Shown in pieces: positions 6,976 through 15,009 of a stretch of 64,000 nt of DNA. The DNA is from Akkermansiaceae bacterium UBA2381 (GTDB lineage Bacteria; Verrucomicrobiota; Verrucomicrobiia; Verrucomicrobiales; DEV007). The translations under genes and the position numbers were made by a program. The stretch lies in the NCBI GenBank assembly GCA_002344215.1, contig DDSV01000050.1:80016-144015 (forward strand), written 5' to 3'. The stretch's first letter is position 1. Every line of letters begins with the position of its first letter. The notes under the pieces were generated by a model. That model did not search any database and was not told where the DNA came from. It was given only the letters and a program-made list of their open reading frames with translations.

Positions 6976-9630
6976 TTATTCCTCCCGATCTGAACGAAGC
7001 GTCGCGTTTCGATAACCCACCCACCACGAGACAAGCCCGGCCGTGCTCAGCGTGACCGCAGCAAGCGCGCCAAAAGAAACCCAGGGAACCCGGTATTGCA
7101 GGGTCCAACCGAAACTCTGCGGGTTGATTACATGAATGAGAATCCACCCGAGCAAGAGACTGAGAACAAAGCCGCCGGCAAGACCGACGAGGGCGAGACC
7201 GAGGCCTTCCCACAAAGACGCCGCGGCGATGGCTCCCCGCGTCGCCCCGAGGGAACGCAAGGTCGCGAGTTCCTGACGCCGCTCCAAAAGCAGACCGGCC
7301 AGCGCCAATCCCAAACCGGTCACGGCAATGATCACGGCGATCGCTTCGAGCGCGTAGGTTACGGCAAAGGTCTGGTGAAAAATGCGAATCGACTCGGAAC
7401 GCAGGCGTTCGTTCGTCCTGGCGACAAGCCCGGGGAACTCAGCCCGAATTGACTCAAGGAGCCGCTCCACGTCAGCTCCCTCTTCCGCATAGATCGCCAT
7501 ATTGGAAAGACTCTCGTCCGTAAACCAGCGCGAAGTCTGCTCTCTCCCTACAAGGATGGTCCCCGTTTCATTTCCATATTCCGCATAGACCCCTGAAACG
7601 CGGACAGACTTTTTTCCCACCGGGGTCGGCAGTTCCAACTTGTCATCGGAACTCACCTTGAAACGACGCGCGAAGGACTCACTCACCCAGGCAGGCGTCT
7701 CCCCGTTTTCAGAAACGGCCAGGGCATCGGGCCCCGTTTGCGTTGGCGGGACTACCCAGATGAGTTGGAGAAATCGCTTCGCATCATTGTTGTATTCGGC
7801 CCCGCCGAGGAAGACATCCTTTCCCTCAAGATTGATCGTGTAGCGCTGCAGCTTGTCCGCCCCGGCGACACCGGGCATTAATGCGATACGCTTCCAGTTT
7901 TCGGCAGAAATGGAGTTGCCGTTTGAGACGGAATTTGATCCGGCCGCCGCGACATAAAGGTCCGCTTTCAGCAATTGCTGGATCCATAGCGTCAGCGTGG
8001 TTTCAAAACTCGCGACGAGAATGGCCATTGCCGCCGACATTCCGATCGCAACAGAGAGCCCCGCCGCCGTGAGCCTGTGCCGGCCTTCGGGTCGACGCAG
8101 TTGACTTCCCGCATATCGACGCATCGGATTCGAAGTCCCGAAGCCCAAGAGACGGGCGACCGGGCGGAAAAGCAGCCCGATCAGGATGCTCGCGGAAAGA
8201 ACAAGTGCGATCGCAGCGAGATAGCCTCCCAGCGGCACAACCGTTCCTCCGGGCAACCCGACGGGAGGCAAAAGGGCCAGAATTCCTGCGATGATCAGAA
8301 ACCCAAGTCCGAGAGGCCAGCGTCTCAAGAGGTGCAGACCTCCTCCCTGCGTCCCCTGACGCATCGCCTGAGCCGGAGGTGTCATGGCCGCCTCGCGTGC
8401 CGGAATGAACCCCGCCACGATGCTGGCGACCACCCCGAAGAGGAGTGAAAAAACAGCCTCCCCCCAGTGCAGGGTCACTGCGGAACTCGTCGTCTCATAG
8501 TAAATCGTGTTCACCGTCATTGAAATCGCCCCGACGAGACCGACGGCAAGCAATCGGCCGAGAAGCACCCCGGCAAGACTTCCGATCAGTCCGAGAATGA
8601 GACCCTCAATGAACCACGCCTTTCGAATCTGGACGGGTGTCACCCCTAACGAACGGAGAACGGCAATTTCGGCGCGCCGCTTGACCACCGCCGCCTCCAT
8701 CGCCTGCATGATCAGGTAGATTCCAACGAGCAGCGCAAGTCCTGACAGAATCGTCAAATTGAGTCGAAACGCCGCGCTCATTTGGGTCACGGATGACTTC
8801 CGGTCCTCCGGACTTTCCAGAATGAGATCGCGCTCCCCCGCAAATTTGCGAAGATGGCCGGCGACCTCGGCCAGGAGGCGATCTCTACCCGCCCCCCCGG
8901 GGAAACGAATCTCAATTCGGCTCAGCTTTCCTGCATGACCCGCGAGGGCTTGCAGTCCGGGAAGATCCATCAGGATAAGATTGTCCGGAACCGCCGCGCG
9001 ATTAGGATCCTCTGGGAGAATTCCGGTCAGAGTAAGCTCGACGATCCTGTCATTAACCAGCAGGGCGACGGAGCTCCCCTCCTTCAGTCCCTGTCTCACG
9101 GCGAAGGCCTTCCCCGCAAAAATAGACTTTGTCTTTCCGATCGGCGAAAGGTCGCCGTCTCGCCTGGCGAAGATGGAACCACCGTTACCTTTTTCAGCCC
9201 CTTCAGATCCCGTCCCGTTTGCGGCATTCTGCAGAGCAACGAGGTCGGTCCCGACAAAACGGAGAAGACTTCCCTCCGGATTCCCGGCAAGAGCTCCGGA
9301 AGTCTCGAGCACGGGAAAGAATCCAACGGGAGTCGCTCCCGTCAACGCCCTCAGTTCTCTCAAGAGGCCCTCCTCGAGGTAGCCGGCCCGCGGACGCAGG
9401 AGAAAGTCGCTTTCGCCGGAGACGGATTCCGTAAACAAACCGAATCCGGACACTGCCGCTTTGTTCGCCAATCGCACTGCAAGGAAGACCGCGACCCCGA
9501 GCGCAAGGATGCCAACGAGCATCGCGGTCATGGCCGGTTCACGGCACCAGTGCCTCCAGATAAAGCGGGACCAGAGCACCCGACCCACCGAACCCGCCTC
9601 CGACCTGCTGCTGCCTGAAAGGTGAATCAT
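6976..9630 (-). CDS. ABC transporter permease with two FtsX domains
   Basis: This 884-residue membrane protein has an N-terminal helix (about residues 35-55), a periplasmic MacB-like region, three helices of a first FtsX domain (with VVKRRAEIAVLRSLGVTP, about residues 310-330), further helices in the middle, a second periplasmic region, and a second FtsX domain with LLLERRQELATLRSLGATRG near the C-terminus. The duplicated architecture is typical of permeases that act with LolD/MacB-type ATPases on lipids, lipoproteins or peptides. Its ATG overlaps the ATPase stop codon (ATGA) and its TAA abuts the lipocalin ATG, so all three genes form one coupled unit. Confidence 0.93.
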   Translation of the reverse strand: MIHLSGSSRSEAGSVGRVLWSRFIWRHWCREPAMTAMLVGILALGVAVFLAVRLANKAAVSGFGLFTESVSGESDFLLRPRAGYLEEGLLRELRALTGATPVGFFPVLETSGALAGNPEGSLLRFVGTDLVALQNAANGTGSEGAEKGNGGSIFARRDGDLSPIGKTKSIFAGKAFAVRQGLKEGSSVALLVNDRIVELTLTGILPEDPNRAAVPDNLILMDLPGLQALAGHAGKLSRIEIRFPGGAGRDRLLAEVAGHLRKFAGERDLILESPEDRKSSVTQMSAAFRLNLTILSGLALLVGIYLIMQAMEAAVVKRRAEIAVLRSLGVTPVQIRKAWFIEGLILGLIGSLAGVLLGRLLAVGLVGAISMTVNTIYYETTSSAVTLHWGEAVFSLLFGVVASIVAGFIPAREAAMTPPAQAMRQGTQGGGLHLLRRWPLGLGFLIIAGILALLPPVGLPGGTVVPLGGYLAAIALVLSASILIGLLFRPVARLLGFGTSNPMRRYAGSQLRRPEGRHRLTAAGLSVAIGMSAAMAILVASFETTLTLWIQQLLKADLYVAAAGSNSVSNGNSISAENWKRIALMPGVAGADKLQRYTINLEGKDVFLGGAEYNNDAKRFLQLIWVVPPTQTGPDALAVSENGETPAWVSESFARRFKVSSDDKLELPTPVGKKSVRVSGVYAEYGNETGTILVGREQTSRWFTDESLSNMAIYAEEGADVERLLESIRAEFPGLVARTNERLRSESIRIFHQTFAVTYALEAIAVIIAVTGLGLALAGLLLERRQELATLRSLGATRGAIAAASLWEGLGLALVGLAGGFVLSLLLGWILIHVINPQSFGWTLQYRVPWVSFGALAAVTLSTAGLVSWWVGYRNATLRSDREE

Positions 9631-10301
9631 TCCGAATCTGTCTGGCCGAGGATCCGCCCGTCCTTCATTTCCAAAGTGCGTCGACAGATCCGGGTTACCT
9701 GCGGGCTGTGCGTTACCACAAGCATGGCGACGCCGTTCTTCTCACTGACTGCCTCGAGCAAATCGAGGATGGCCTCCCCTGTTGCGGAGTCGAGATTTCC
9801 CGTAGGCTCGTCGGCAAGGATCAGGCGCGGACGGTTGGCGAGGGCACGGGCGATCGCAACCCGCTGCATCTCCCCTCCGCTCAGTTCATGAGGCAGGGCA
9901 CCGGACCGATGGGAGAGTCCAACCTCCTGGATGAGATCATAGACCCTTTCAGCACGCTCCCGCGGCCCGACTCCGTTCAATTGCATGGGAAACTCGATAT
10001 TTTCAGAGACCGTCAGCGTGGGGAGAAGATGGAAGAATTGAAAAACGGTACTTACCGTCTCCCGTCGGAGGCGACATAGCGCGTCCTCATCCAGACCTGC
10101 CAGCGACTGGCCGCCAATCTCGATCACCCCCTCGTCCGGTCGGTCTATTCCGCCAATGCAGTTGAGAAGGGTGCTTTTGCCTGAGCCCGACGGTCCCATG
10201 AGGGCCGCTCGCTCGCCCGGATTCAGGGAAAGGGAGACTCCCCGCAGAACCGGATCGGAGTCGTATTTTTTTATCACCCTCGATACTTGCAGCGCTTTCA
10301 T
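9627..10301 (-). CDS. ABC transporter ATP-binding protein (LolD/MacB type)
   Basis: This 224-residue cytoplasmic ATPase has Walker A GPSGSGKST (residues 36-44), a Q-loop in TVFQFFHLLPTLTVSENIEFP, the signature LSGGEMQRVAIARAL, Walker B LILADEPTGNLD and the switch His in VVTHSP. The Q-loop followed by LLPTLTVSENI is typical of the LolD/MacB/FtsE-like group that pairs with FtsX permeases. The ATG at 10301 (MKALQVSRV) is preferred because it starts at the usual point and has GGAG four to five bases upstream; an in-frame ATG 13 codons earlier is less likely. It overlaps the permease gene by four bases. Confidence 0.93.
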   Translation of the reverse strand: MKALQVSRVIKKYDSDPVLRGVSLSLNPGERAALMGPSGSGKSTLLNCIGGIDRPDEGVIEIGGQSLAGLDEDALCRLRRETVSTVFQFFHLLPTLTVSENIEFPMQLNGVGPRERAERVYDLIQEVGLSHRSGALPHELSGGEMQRVAIARALANRPRLILADEPTGNLDSATGEAILDLLEAVSEKNGVAMLVVTHSPQVTRICRRTLEMKDGRILGQTDSE

Positions 10302-10417
10302 TTTTCTCCAACGTAGGAGGAATACGACGATTGTCTCCAACTGGAGCGGAGAAGCTTGTGAATTTTGGATGAGTTCCCCCTTTTCCCTGCTATTCTGCCG
10401 AAACGCCCCTAACTGAA

Positions 10418-11647
10418 ATGCCCCGCTTTCCCATCAAGATGCCGCAGCTTGGCGAATCCATCGCGGAAGCCACCATTCGTGAGATCCTCATTGCCCCCGG
10501 TGACGAGGTCAAAGCTGATCAGAATATCTTCGAAGTGGAGACCGACAAGGCCATGATGGAGGTCACATCCCCCTGCAGCGGCGTCATTTCCGAGATTACC
10601 GCCGTGGTCGGAACGAGCTATCCCGTCGGCTCGCAGATCGGGTTTATCGAAGCCAGCGAGGACGAGGCCACGAAGGCCGGTCTGATCAGACCCGCCACCG
10701 ACTCAGGCAGCGGAGCGCCAAAAGGCTCACCGGCCGAGGAGAACCTGCACTTTGCCATCGCTGAGAAGGACCTCATTGACCACGCCAAACCCATGTCGGT
10801 GAAGCCCACCATCGAGGGAGGACTTCCTGTTCCGGTACGCTCAAGCGTCTATCTCAGCCCCCGGCTTCGTCACCGCATGGAGGAACTCGGGCTCAATTCC
10901 GCTGACCTCGCCGGACTCCCCGGGAGCGGAGCGGGCGGTCGCGTCACGGTCGAGGATTTCGAAAAATTCATCAACGCTCTTGAGGAGAATCGCATGACCG
11001 ATGCCTCTCCGATGCGGATTGCCGTGGCCGACTCAATGCGCCGCAGTTGGACCCGCCCCCTCGCCAGCGTCACCGTCCCCATCATCATGGATGCCGTGCT
11101 TGAGCATCGCAAGCGCCTCACGGCAAAACCCGGGGTCACTCTCTATGCGATGCGCGCTCTCGCCATCGCCATTTCGGAGAACACCGCTGTCGCCGGTCGG
11201 CTCATCGGAACCCGGATCGTCCATCCGAACGCCATCGACATCGGATTTGCGGTGGAGGCTGATGATGGGGTGCTCGTTCCCGTCATCCGGAATGTCGATC
11301 AAAAAACGCTCTCGGAGATGCAGCAGCCCTACGAGGACCTCGTGAAGCTCGCCCGCGAACGCCGCATCCCCACCTCGGCGCGAGGCGGTGGAATCGCAAC
11401 TATCACCAATGTAGGACCTTTTGGGATCACGGCCGCCAGCCCGATACCCCTGCCGGAGCAAAACCTCGTCCTCGGGCTCATGGCCGGGCGCAAGGCCCCG
11501 GTCTGGGATGAGAAGAAGGGTGAATTTGTCCCCCGGATGGAATCAAAATTCGTCCTTAGTTTTGACCACCGCATCCTTGACGGAGGAGCTGCAGGTCGCC
11601 TCCTGCAGCGAATCGGAGATCTGCTTCAGAAACCGGAGAGTCTCTAG
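10418..11647 (+). CDS. 2-oxoacid dehydrogenase complex E2 (dihydrolipoamide acyltransferase)
   Basis: This 409-residue protein has one lipoyl domain (residues 1-80, lipoyl Lys44 in EVETDKAMMEV), a Gly/Pro-poor linker, a peripheral subunit-binding domain (about 145-185, LSPRLRHRMEELGLNSADL then GSGAGGRVTVEDF), and a catalytic acyltransferase domain. The active-site motif is FDHRILDGG, with His384 and Asp388. The complex converts 2-oxoacids to acyl-CoA; which one (pyruvate or branched-chain) cannot be told. The E1 and E3 genes are not beside it, which is unusual for this enzyme. It is convergent with the hydrolase-like gene. Confidence 0.9.
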   Translation: MPRFPIKMPQLGESIAEATIREILIAPGDEVKADQNIFEVETDKAMMEVTSPCSGVISEITAVVGTSYPVGSQIGFIEASEDEATKAGLIRPATDSGSGAPKGSPAEENLHFAIAEKDLIDHAKPMSVKPTIEGGLPVPVRSSVYLSPRLRHRMEELGLNSADLAGLPGSGAGGRVTVEDFEKFINALEENRMTDASPMRIAVADSMRRSWTRPLASVTVPIIMDAVLEHRKRLTAKPGVTLYAMRALAIAISENTAVAGRLIGTRIVHPNAIDIGFAVEADDGVLVPVIRNVDQKTLSEMQQPYEDLVKLARERRIPTSARGGGIATITNVGPFGITAASPIPLPEQNLVLGLMAGRKAPVWDEKKGEFVPRMESKFVLSFDHRILDGGAAGRLLQRIGDLLQKPESL

Positions 11648-11663
11648 GCAGATGGACCTCTGA

Positions 11664-13040
11664 TCACTGGACCGGGGGCGGAGGGGGTTGCATTTCTCCC
11701 GCAATAAACTCCTTCCACATTTTCCCGATATCGGAGTTCGGGAGAAAGGTCTCCTCTTCAGTCTGCACCGCAGCCGGATCGGAGATTTTCAACACTTCAC
11801 GTGTGGCGAGGTTGCCGATTGACCCTTTCGCCCGATCGATCTCGATTAGCTTGGGTGCCGTGGATGCTTCCGGCTTGCTATCGGCGGCAGCACCTCCTTC
11901 CGCTGCCTCTGCGGCGGACTTATCCGCCGCTTTCGAATCCTCTTTGGGCAGACGCATCTCGATGGCTTCATGCAGGTATTCCAATCCAAAATGCTCGACG
12001 ATGGCGTTCTGCTCTCCCTGGCCTCGAAACTCCCTGCCATTCGTCCAGTTGGGATTCCTGGCCGCATACTTGGCGAGCACGGTTTTTGCGCTGTTTTCCG
12101 ATCCCCATAACTCCGGGATGTTGCTGTATTGTCCCCAGATCAACAGCATCGGCACCCTGAGTGATGCCGGACTGGGCTCTGAATCATAGAATGCCCCTTT
12201 GCTTGCCACCGTAGCGATCACACGATCAGGCATCCACTGGGTGAAATTGTAGGCAAAGGCTGCGCCGACGCGCTGGGTCCCGTAGAAAGCAATGGGCAGG
12301 TCCTTCAGGTCTTCCTGATTCGATTTGACCGCAAAATCATCAAGCGCTGAAAGAAGTGCTTTTCCACTGCCCTTCTGGGCAAAAACAAATTCCGGTACGG
12401 CATTGGCACCGTCTCCCGCATTGCCCAGATCGTAGGTCATCAGCGCGAGACCATGTTTGCTTTGAAAGGCCCCCCATCGCCCACTCCCCCGTTCGTGATT
12501 GTTTATGTAAAAAAAAGAATCGCCATTATCCCCCAATCCAAGGACGAGGATTCCCCGGGCTTTTTTGGGCGGCATCTGCAGCATGAAAGAAAAGCCGCCC
12601 GCTTTGGTATCAAGCCAACCCGGATATCGTGTCTCGGGAGCTTTCTCAGCCGGCTTGGCGGCGGCAGGCGGAGCACCCGGCACAGGCTTTGCCGCCGCAG
12701 GCTTGGGAGCCTCGGAAGTCGATCCGAGATTCAATTGAACCGTCTCTCCTTTGACGCTTCTCAGGTAGGCTTCATGAATCACTTTCTGATCGGCTTCAAG
12801 AGCCTTGAGATCCAGCTTATCCCAGGTGATCCCGATGACCGGCCCCCCTTCCACCATCTGCGCGGTGATGCCTTTCGGAGTGGCCGTTTTAATAGAGACG
12901 AATTCAACGGCCCGCCCGTTTGATCCTGTCAGGGTAATGGCGTAAGACGCCGGGGATAGGAGGCTCAAGATCGTGAGCAGGAGGAGAGTCGAAAATACTC
13001 GAGCGGCAGCGAGCCGGAAATTCGGGACTGAATTTTTCAT
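11664..13040 (-). CDS. Secreted alpha/beta-hydrolase-like protein lacking the catalytic Ser and His
   Basis: This 458-residue protein has a signal peptide (hydrophobic run LLLLTILSLLSPASYA), a short beta-rich N-terminal module (about residues 35-95), an Ala/Pro/Lys linker, then a hydrolase-like fold: ARGILVLGLGDNGDSFF, GLALMTYDLG and FYGTQRVGAAFAYNF at the nucleophile-elbow position. The elbow reads G-T-Q-R-V-G where its paralog at 59964-61235 has G-H-S-G-G-S, and the paralog's EHG histidine is Gln (GEQN) here. Both proteins end with a LPNSxxGxxWxEF block. It is probably a non-catalytic family member. The ATG at 13040 was chosen over an in-frame start 27 codons upstream because it begins a clean signal peptide. 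Confidence 0.75.
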   Translation of the reverse strand: MKNSVPNFRLAAARVFSTLLLLTILSLLSPASYAITLTGSNGRAVEFVSIKTATPKGITAQMVEGGPVIGITWDKLDLKALEADQKVIHEAYLRSVKGETVQLNLGSTSEAPKPAAAKPVPGAPPAAAKPAEKAPETRYPGWLDTKAGGFSFMLQMPPKKARGILVLGLGDNGDSFFYINNHERGSGRWGAFQSKHGLALMTYDLGNAGDGANAVPEFVFAQKGSGKALLSALDDFAVKSNQEDLKDLPIAFYGTQRVGAAFAYNFTQWMPDRVIATVASKGAFYDSEPSPASLRVPMLLIWGQYSNIPELWGSENSAKTVLAKYAARNPNWTNGREFRGQGEQNAIVEHFGLEYLHEAIEMRLPKEDSKAADKSAAEAAEGGAAADSKPEASTAPKLIEIDRAKGSIGNLATREVLKISDPAAVQTEEETFLPNSDIGKMWKEFIAGEMQPPPPPVQ

Positions 13041-13064
13041 CAAGAAGCCTGGACGGGGATTAAT

Positions 13065-13090
13065 AAACCAAACACGTGACTGTTTGGTTT
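13065..13090. repeat. Perfect 10-bp inverted repeat upstream of the hydrolase-like gene
   Basis: AAACCAAACA (13065-13074) and TGTTTGGTTT (13081-13090) are exact inverted repeats around a six-base centre. The element lies 25-50 bases before the start codon at 13040 and downstream of def. The A/T-rich stem with only a weak T-run after it fits an operator better than an intrinsic terminator, but either is possible. Confidence 0.6.
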
Positions 13091-13178
13091 TAAACAGTTC
13101 GCCCGGCGCAGGCAAGCGCAATCGCCGCGTCCCCCGGGACGGGTGATGGGCAGATTCCGGATTCGCGAGGAATGCCTC

Positions 13179-13730
13179 CTAGCCGAATTGGTCCTGCATC
13201 TCCTTCAAATGACGTCGAATCGCCAGCTTGCGGGCACTGCTCATTCGATCGATGAACAATTTCCCGAAGAGGTGATCCACTTCGTGCTGAATTGCCCTTG
13301 CAAAAAGCCCGTCCGTCTCAATCACCAGTTTTTCCCCGTCGAGTGTTTCGACCGTGGCTTTGACTTCACCCGGCCGGTTGATATCCCCACGCAGATCGGG
13401 AAAGGAGAGACAGCCTTCCTCACTCGACTCCTTCGCTCCGACCGTTTCCACGGAGGGATTGATAAAAACAAGCGGGCAAATGTCGCCGAGACGCTTCTCT
13501 TCACCGTTTACCCGGAGATAACTGACGCATTCCTCGTCATGAGCAACATCTATAACCGCAAGTTGCAGTGAAACACCGACCTGAGGGGCCGCGAGACCGA
13601 CACCATTGGCCTCATACATCGTCTCGATCATATCGGCGGCAAGCTGACGGATCTCGGCGGTCACTTCAGTCACACGGTCCCCCGTCCTTCGCAGGACAGG
13701 ATCGGGATAAAACACGATGGTACGGATCAT
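13179..13730 (-). CDS. def: Peptide deformylase
   Basis: This 183-residue cytoplasmic metalloenzyme removes the N-formyl group from new proteins. All three family motifs are present: GVGLAAPQ (residues 43-50), EEGCLSFP with metal ligand Cys107, and QHEVDHL with His149, Glu150 and His153. The length is normal. It stands between the exbD gene (84-base gap) and the hydrolase-like gene rather than beside fmt, its frequent partner. Confidence 0.96.
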   Translation of the reverse strand: MIRTIVFYPDPVLRRTGDRVTEVTAEIRQLAADMIETMYEANGVGLAAPQVGVSLQLAVIDVAHDEECVSYLRVNGEEKRLGDICPLVFINPSVETVGAKESSEEGCLSFPDLRGDINRPGEVKATVETLDGEKLVIETDGLFARAIQHEVDHLFGKLFIDRMSSARKLAIRRHLKEMQDQFG

Positions 13731-13813
13731 TGTTCGGAGGACGGGCTAATGCCGGCAGAAATAGTGCACACTTTCACTGAATCTTCAAAAGAGGAATAAG
13801 AAGTTCGCCTCCC

Positions 13814-14230
13814 CTAGTCAGCTAGAAGAATACGAAGGGGAAGATCTCCGATTTCGAGACCTGCCTGGGTCGCGGCGTCCCAGACCTTGACCATAAGACC
13901 GAGCGGAGCCCCCTCGTCCGCCCTGAGTTCCAGCCGCTGATCAGGTCCCCGGGTCTTGAATTCACGAAGCGCAGTCGCAAGGGACTCCAGCGGAATCACA
14001 TCCTCGCCCAGAGAAACACTCCCGTCCTTGCCCAGCGCGAGCGCGACCCGCTTCTCCTGATCTTTGCCCGATGCAAGTTGCGATGACACCGGCAAATTCA
14101 CCTTTACGAGCGAGTCATTGGTCTTGAACGTCGTCGTCACAATGAAGAAAATCAAAAGAATGGCCAGAATGTCGATCATCGAAATGATCGGCACCGCAGG
14201 TCGCTGGCGTTTCTTGCTGTAGATTTTCAC
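13814..14230 (-). CDS. ExbD/TolR-family biopolymer transport protein
   Basis: This 138-residue protein has a single N-terminal membrane helix (about residues 14-34, PIISMIDILAILLIFFIVTT) containing the essential Asp of the family (MID), followed by the periplasmic ExbD/TolR domain (VKVNLP, LALGKDGSVSLG, LRADEGAPLGLMVKVWDAA). It forms the proton-driven motor with the ExbB-like protein. The start is GTG and overlaps the exbB stop (GTGA), so translation is coupled. Confidence 0.92.
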   Translation of the reverse strand: MKIYSKKRQRPAVPIISMIDILAILLIFFIVTTTFKTNDSLVKVNLPVSSQLASGKDQEKRVALALGKDGSVSLGEDVIPLESLATALREFKTRGPDQRLELRADEGAPLGLMVKVWDAATQAGLEIGDLPLRILLAD

Positions 14231-14994
14231 GAGAGAAATTCACTTCGACCAAGATCCCGGCCCGACCGGTCAATGGCGCTTTTGAGAGCCCCTTCCGGAA
14301 GCTCAACGATGGCGATTCCGTCACCACCTCCGCCCGAATAGAGATCGGCTCCTCCCTGCTTGTAAAATTCGTGCAGGAGGTGACCGGCAATCACTTCAAG
14401 CCTCGCCGCGATCCGCTCAAGGCGGCGGGTGAAGTAAGAATGGAAAATCACCATGATCACCGCGACTACCAGTCCACCGACGGTGGTGTTCAGGGCAACG
14501 GCGATGCCCGCAGCGATAAGAGTTGGATCGGAGTTGTCTCCCGCACTGCCAAGGGTCGCAAAGATACTGACGAGTCCGCTCACGGTTCCCAGAAGCCCGA
14601 GCAGCGGTGAGATTGTGATAACCACATCGAGCACCCCCATGCCGTTTTCAAGTTTCACCATCTGCTCACGGGCGGTTGCCTCAACCGCTACTGACGCCTC
14701 TTCACGAGTTCTGAATTCGGGAGATAAGGCGATACAACCGACACGGCCAACGGGGCTGCTGCTGCGTTTCAATTCCAGATACAACTTCGAGGCCCTCCCC
14801 TCTTTGAAGAGTTCCCCGCATCTCGCAAGATCACCCCGCAACTCAGGAGGAATAATCGCCTTCCACCGAAGGGTCAGGGCCCGGTGGATACAGACCGCAA
14901 CGCCGATGAAGGAACAGGCCGCAATGAAGGCCATGAAAACCCCGCCGGAGATCAGGAAATCCCACACTTTTTCGTTGATGCTTGAGTCCAACAT
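14227..14994 (-). CDS. ExbB/TolQ/MotA-family proton channel protein
   Basis: This 255-residue inner-membrane protein has an N-terminal helix (about residues 12-35) and the conserved MotA_ExbB region: a long helix around DVVITISPLLGLLGTVSGLV and a last helix AAGIAVALNTTVGGLVVAVIMV. It assembles with ExbD to use the proton gradient to drive TonB or Tol-type work on the outer membrane. It follows the TonB-like gene by 15 bases and overlaps exbD by four. Confidence 0.93.
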   Translation of the reverse strand: MLDSSINEKVWDFLISGGVFMAFIAACSFIGVAVCIHRALTLRWKAIIPPELRGDLARCGELFKEGRASKLYLELKRSSSPVGRVGCIALSPEFRTREEASVAVEATAREQMVKLENGMGVLDVVITISPLLGLLGTVSGLVSIFATLGSAGDNSDPTLIAAGIAVALNTTVGGLVVAVIMVIFHSYFTRRLERIAARLEVIAGHLLHEFYKQGGADLYSGGGGDGIAIVELPEGALKSAIDRSGRDLGRSEFLS

Positions 14995-15009
14995 GGTCGT
15001 TTGGCCGAT

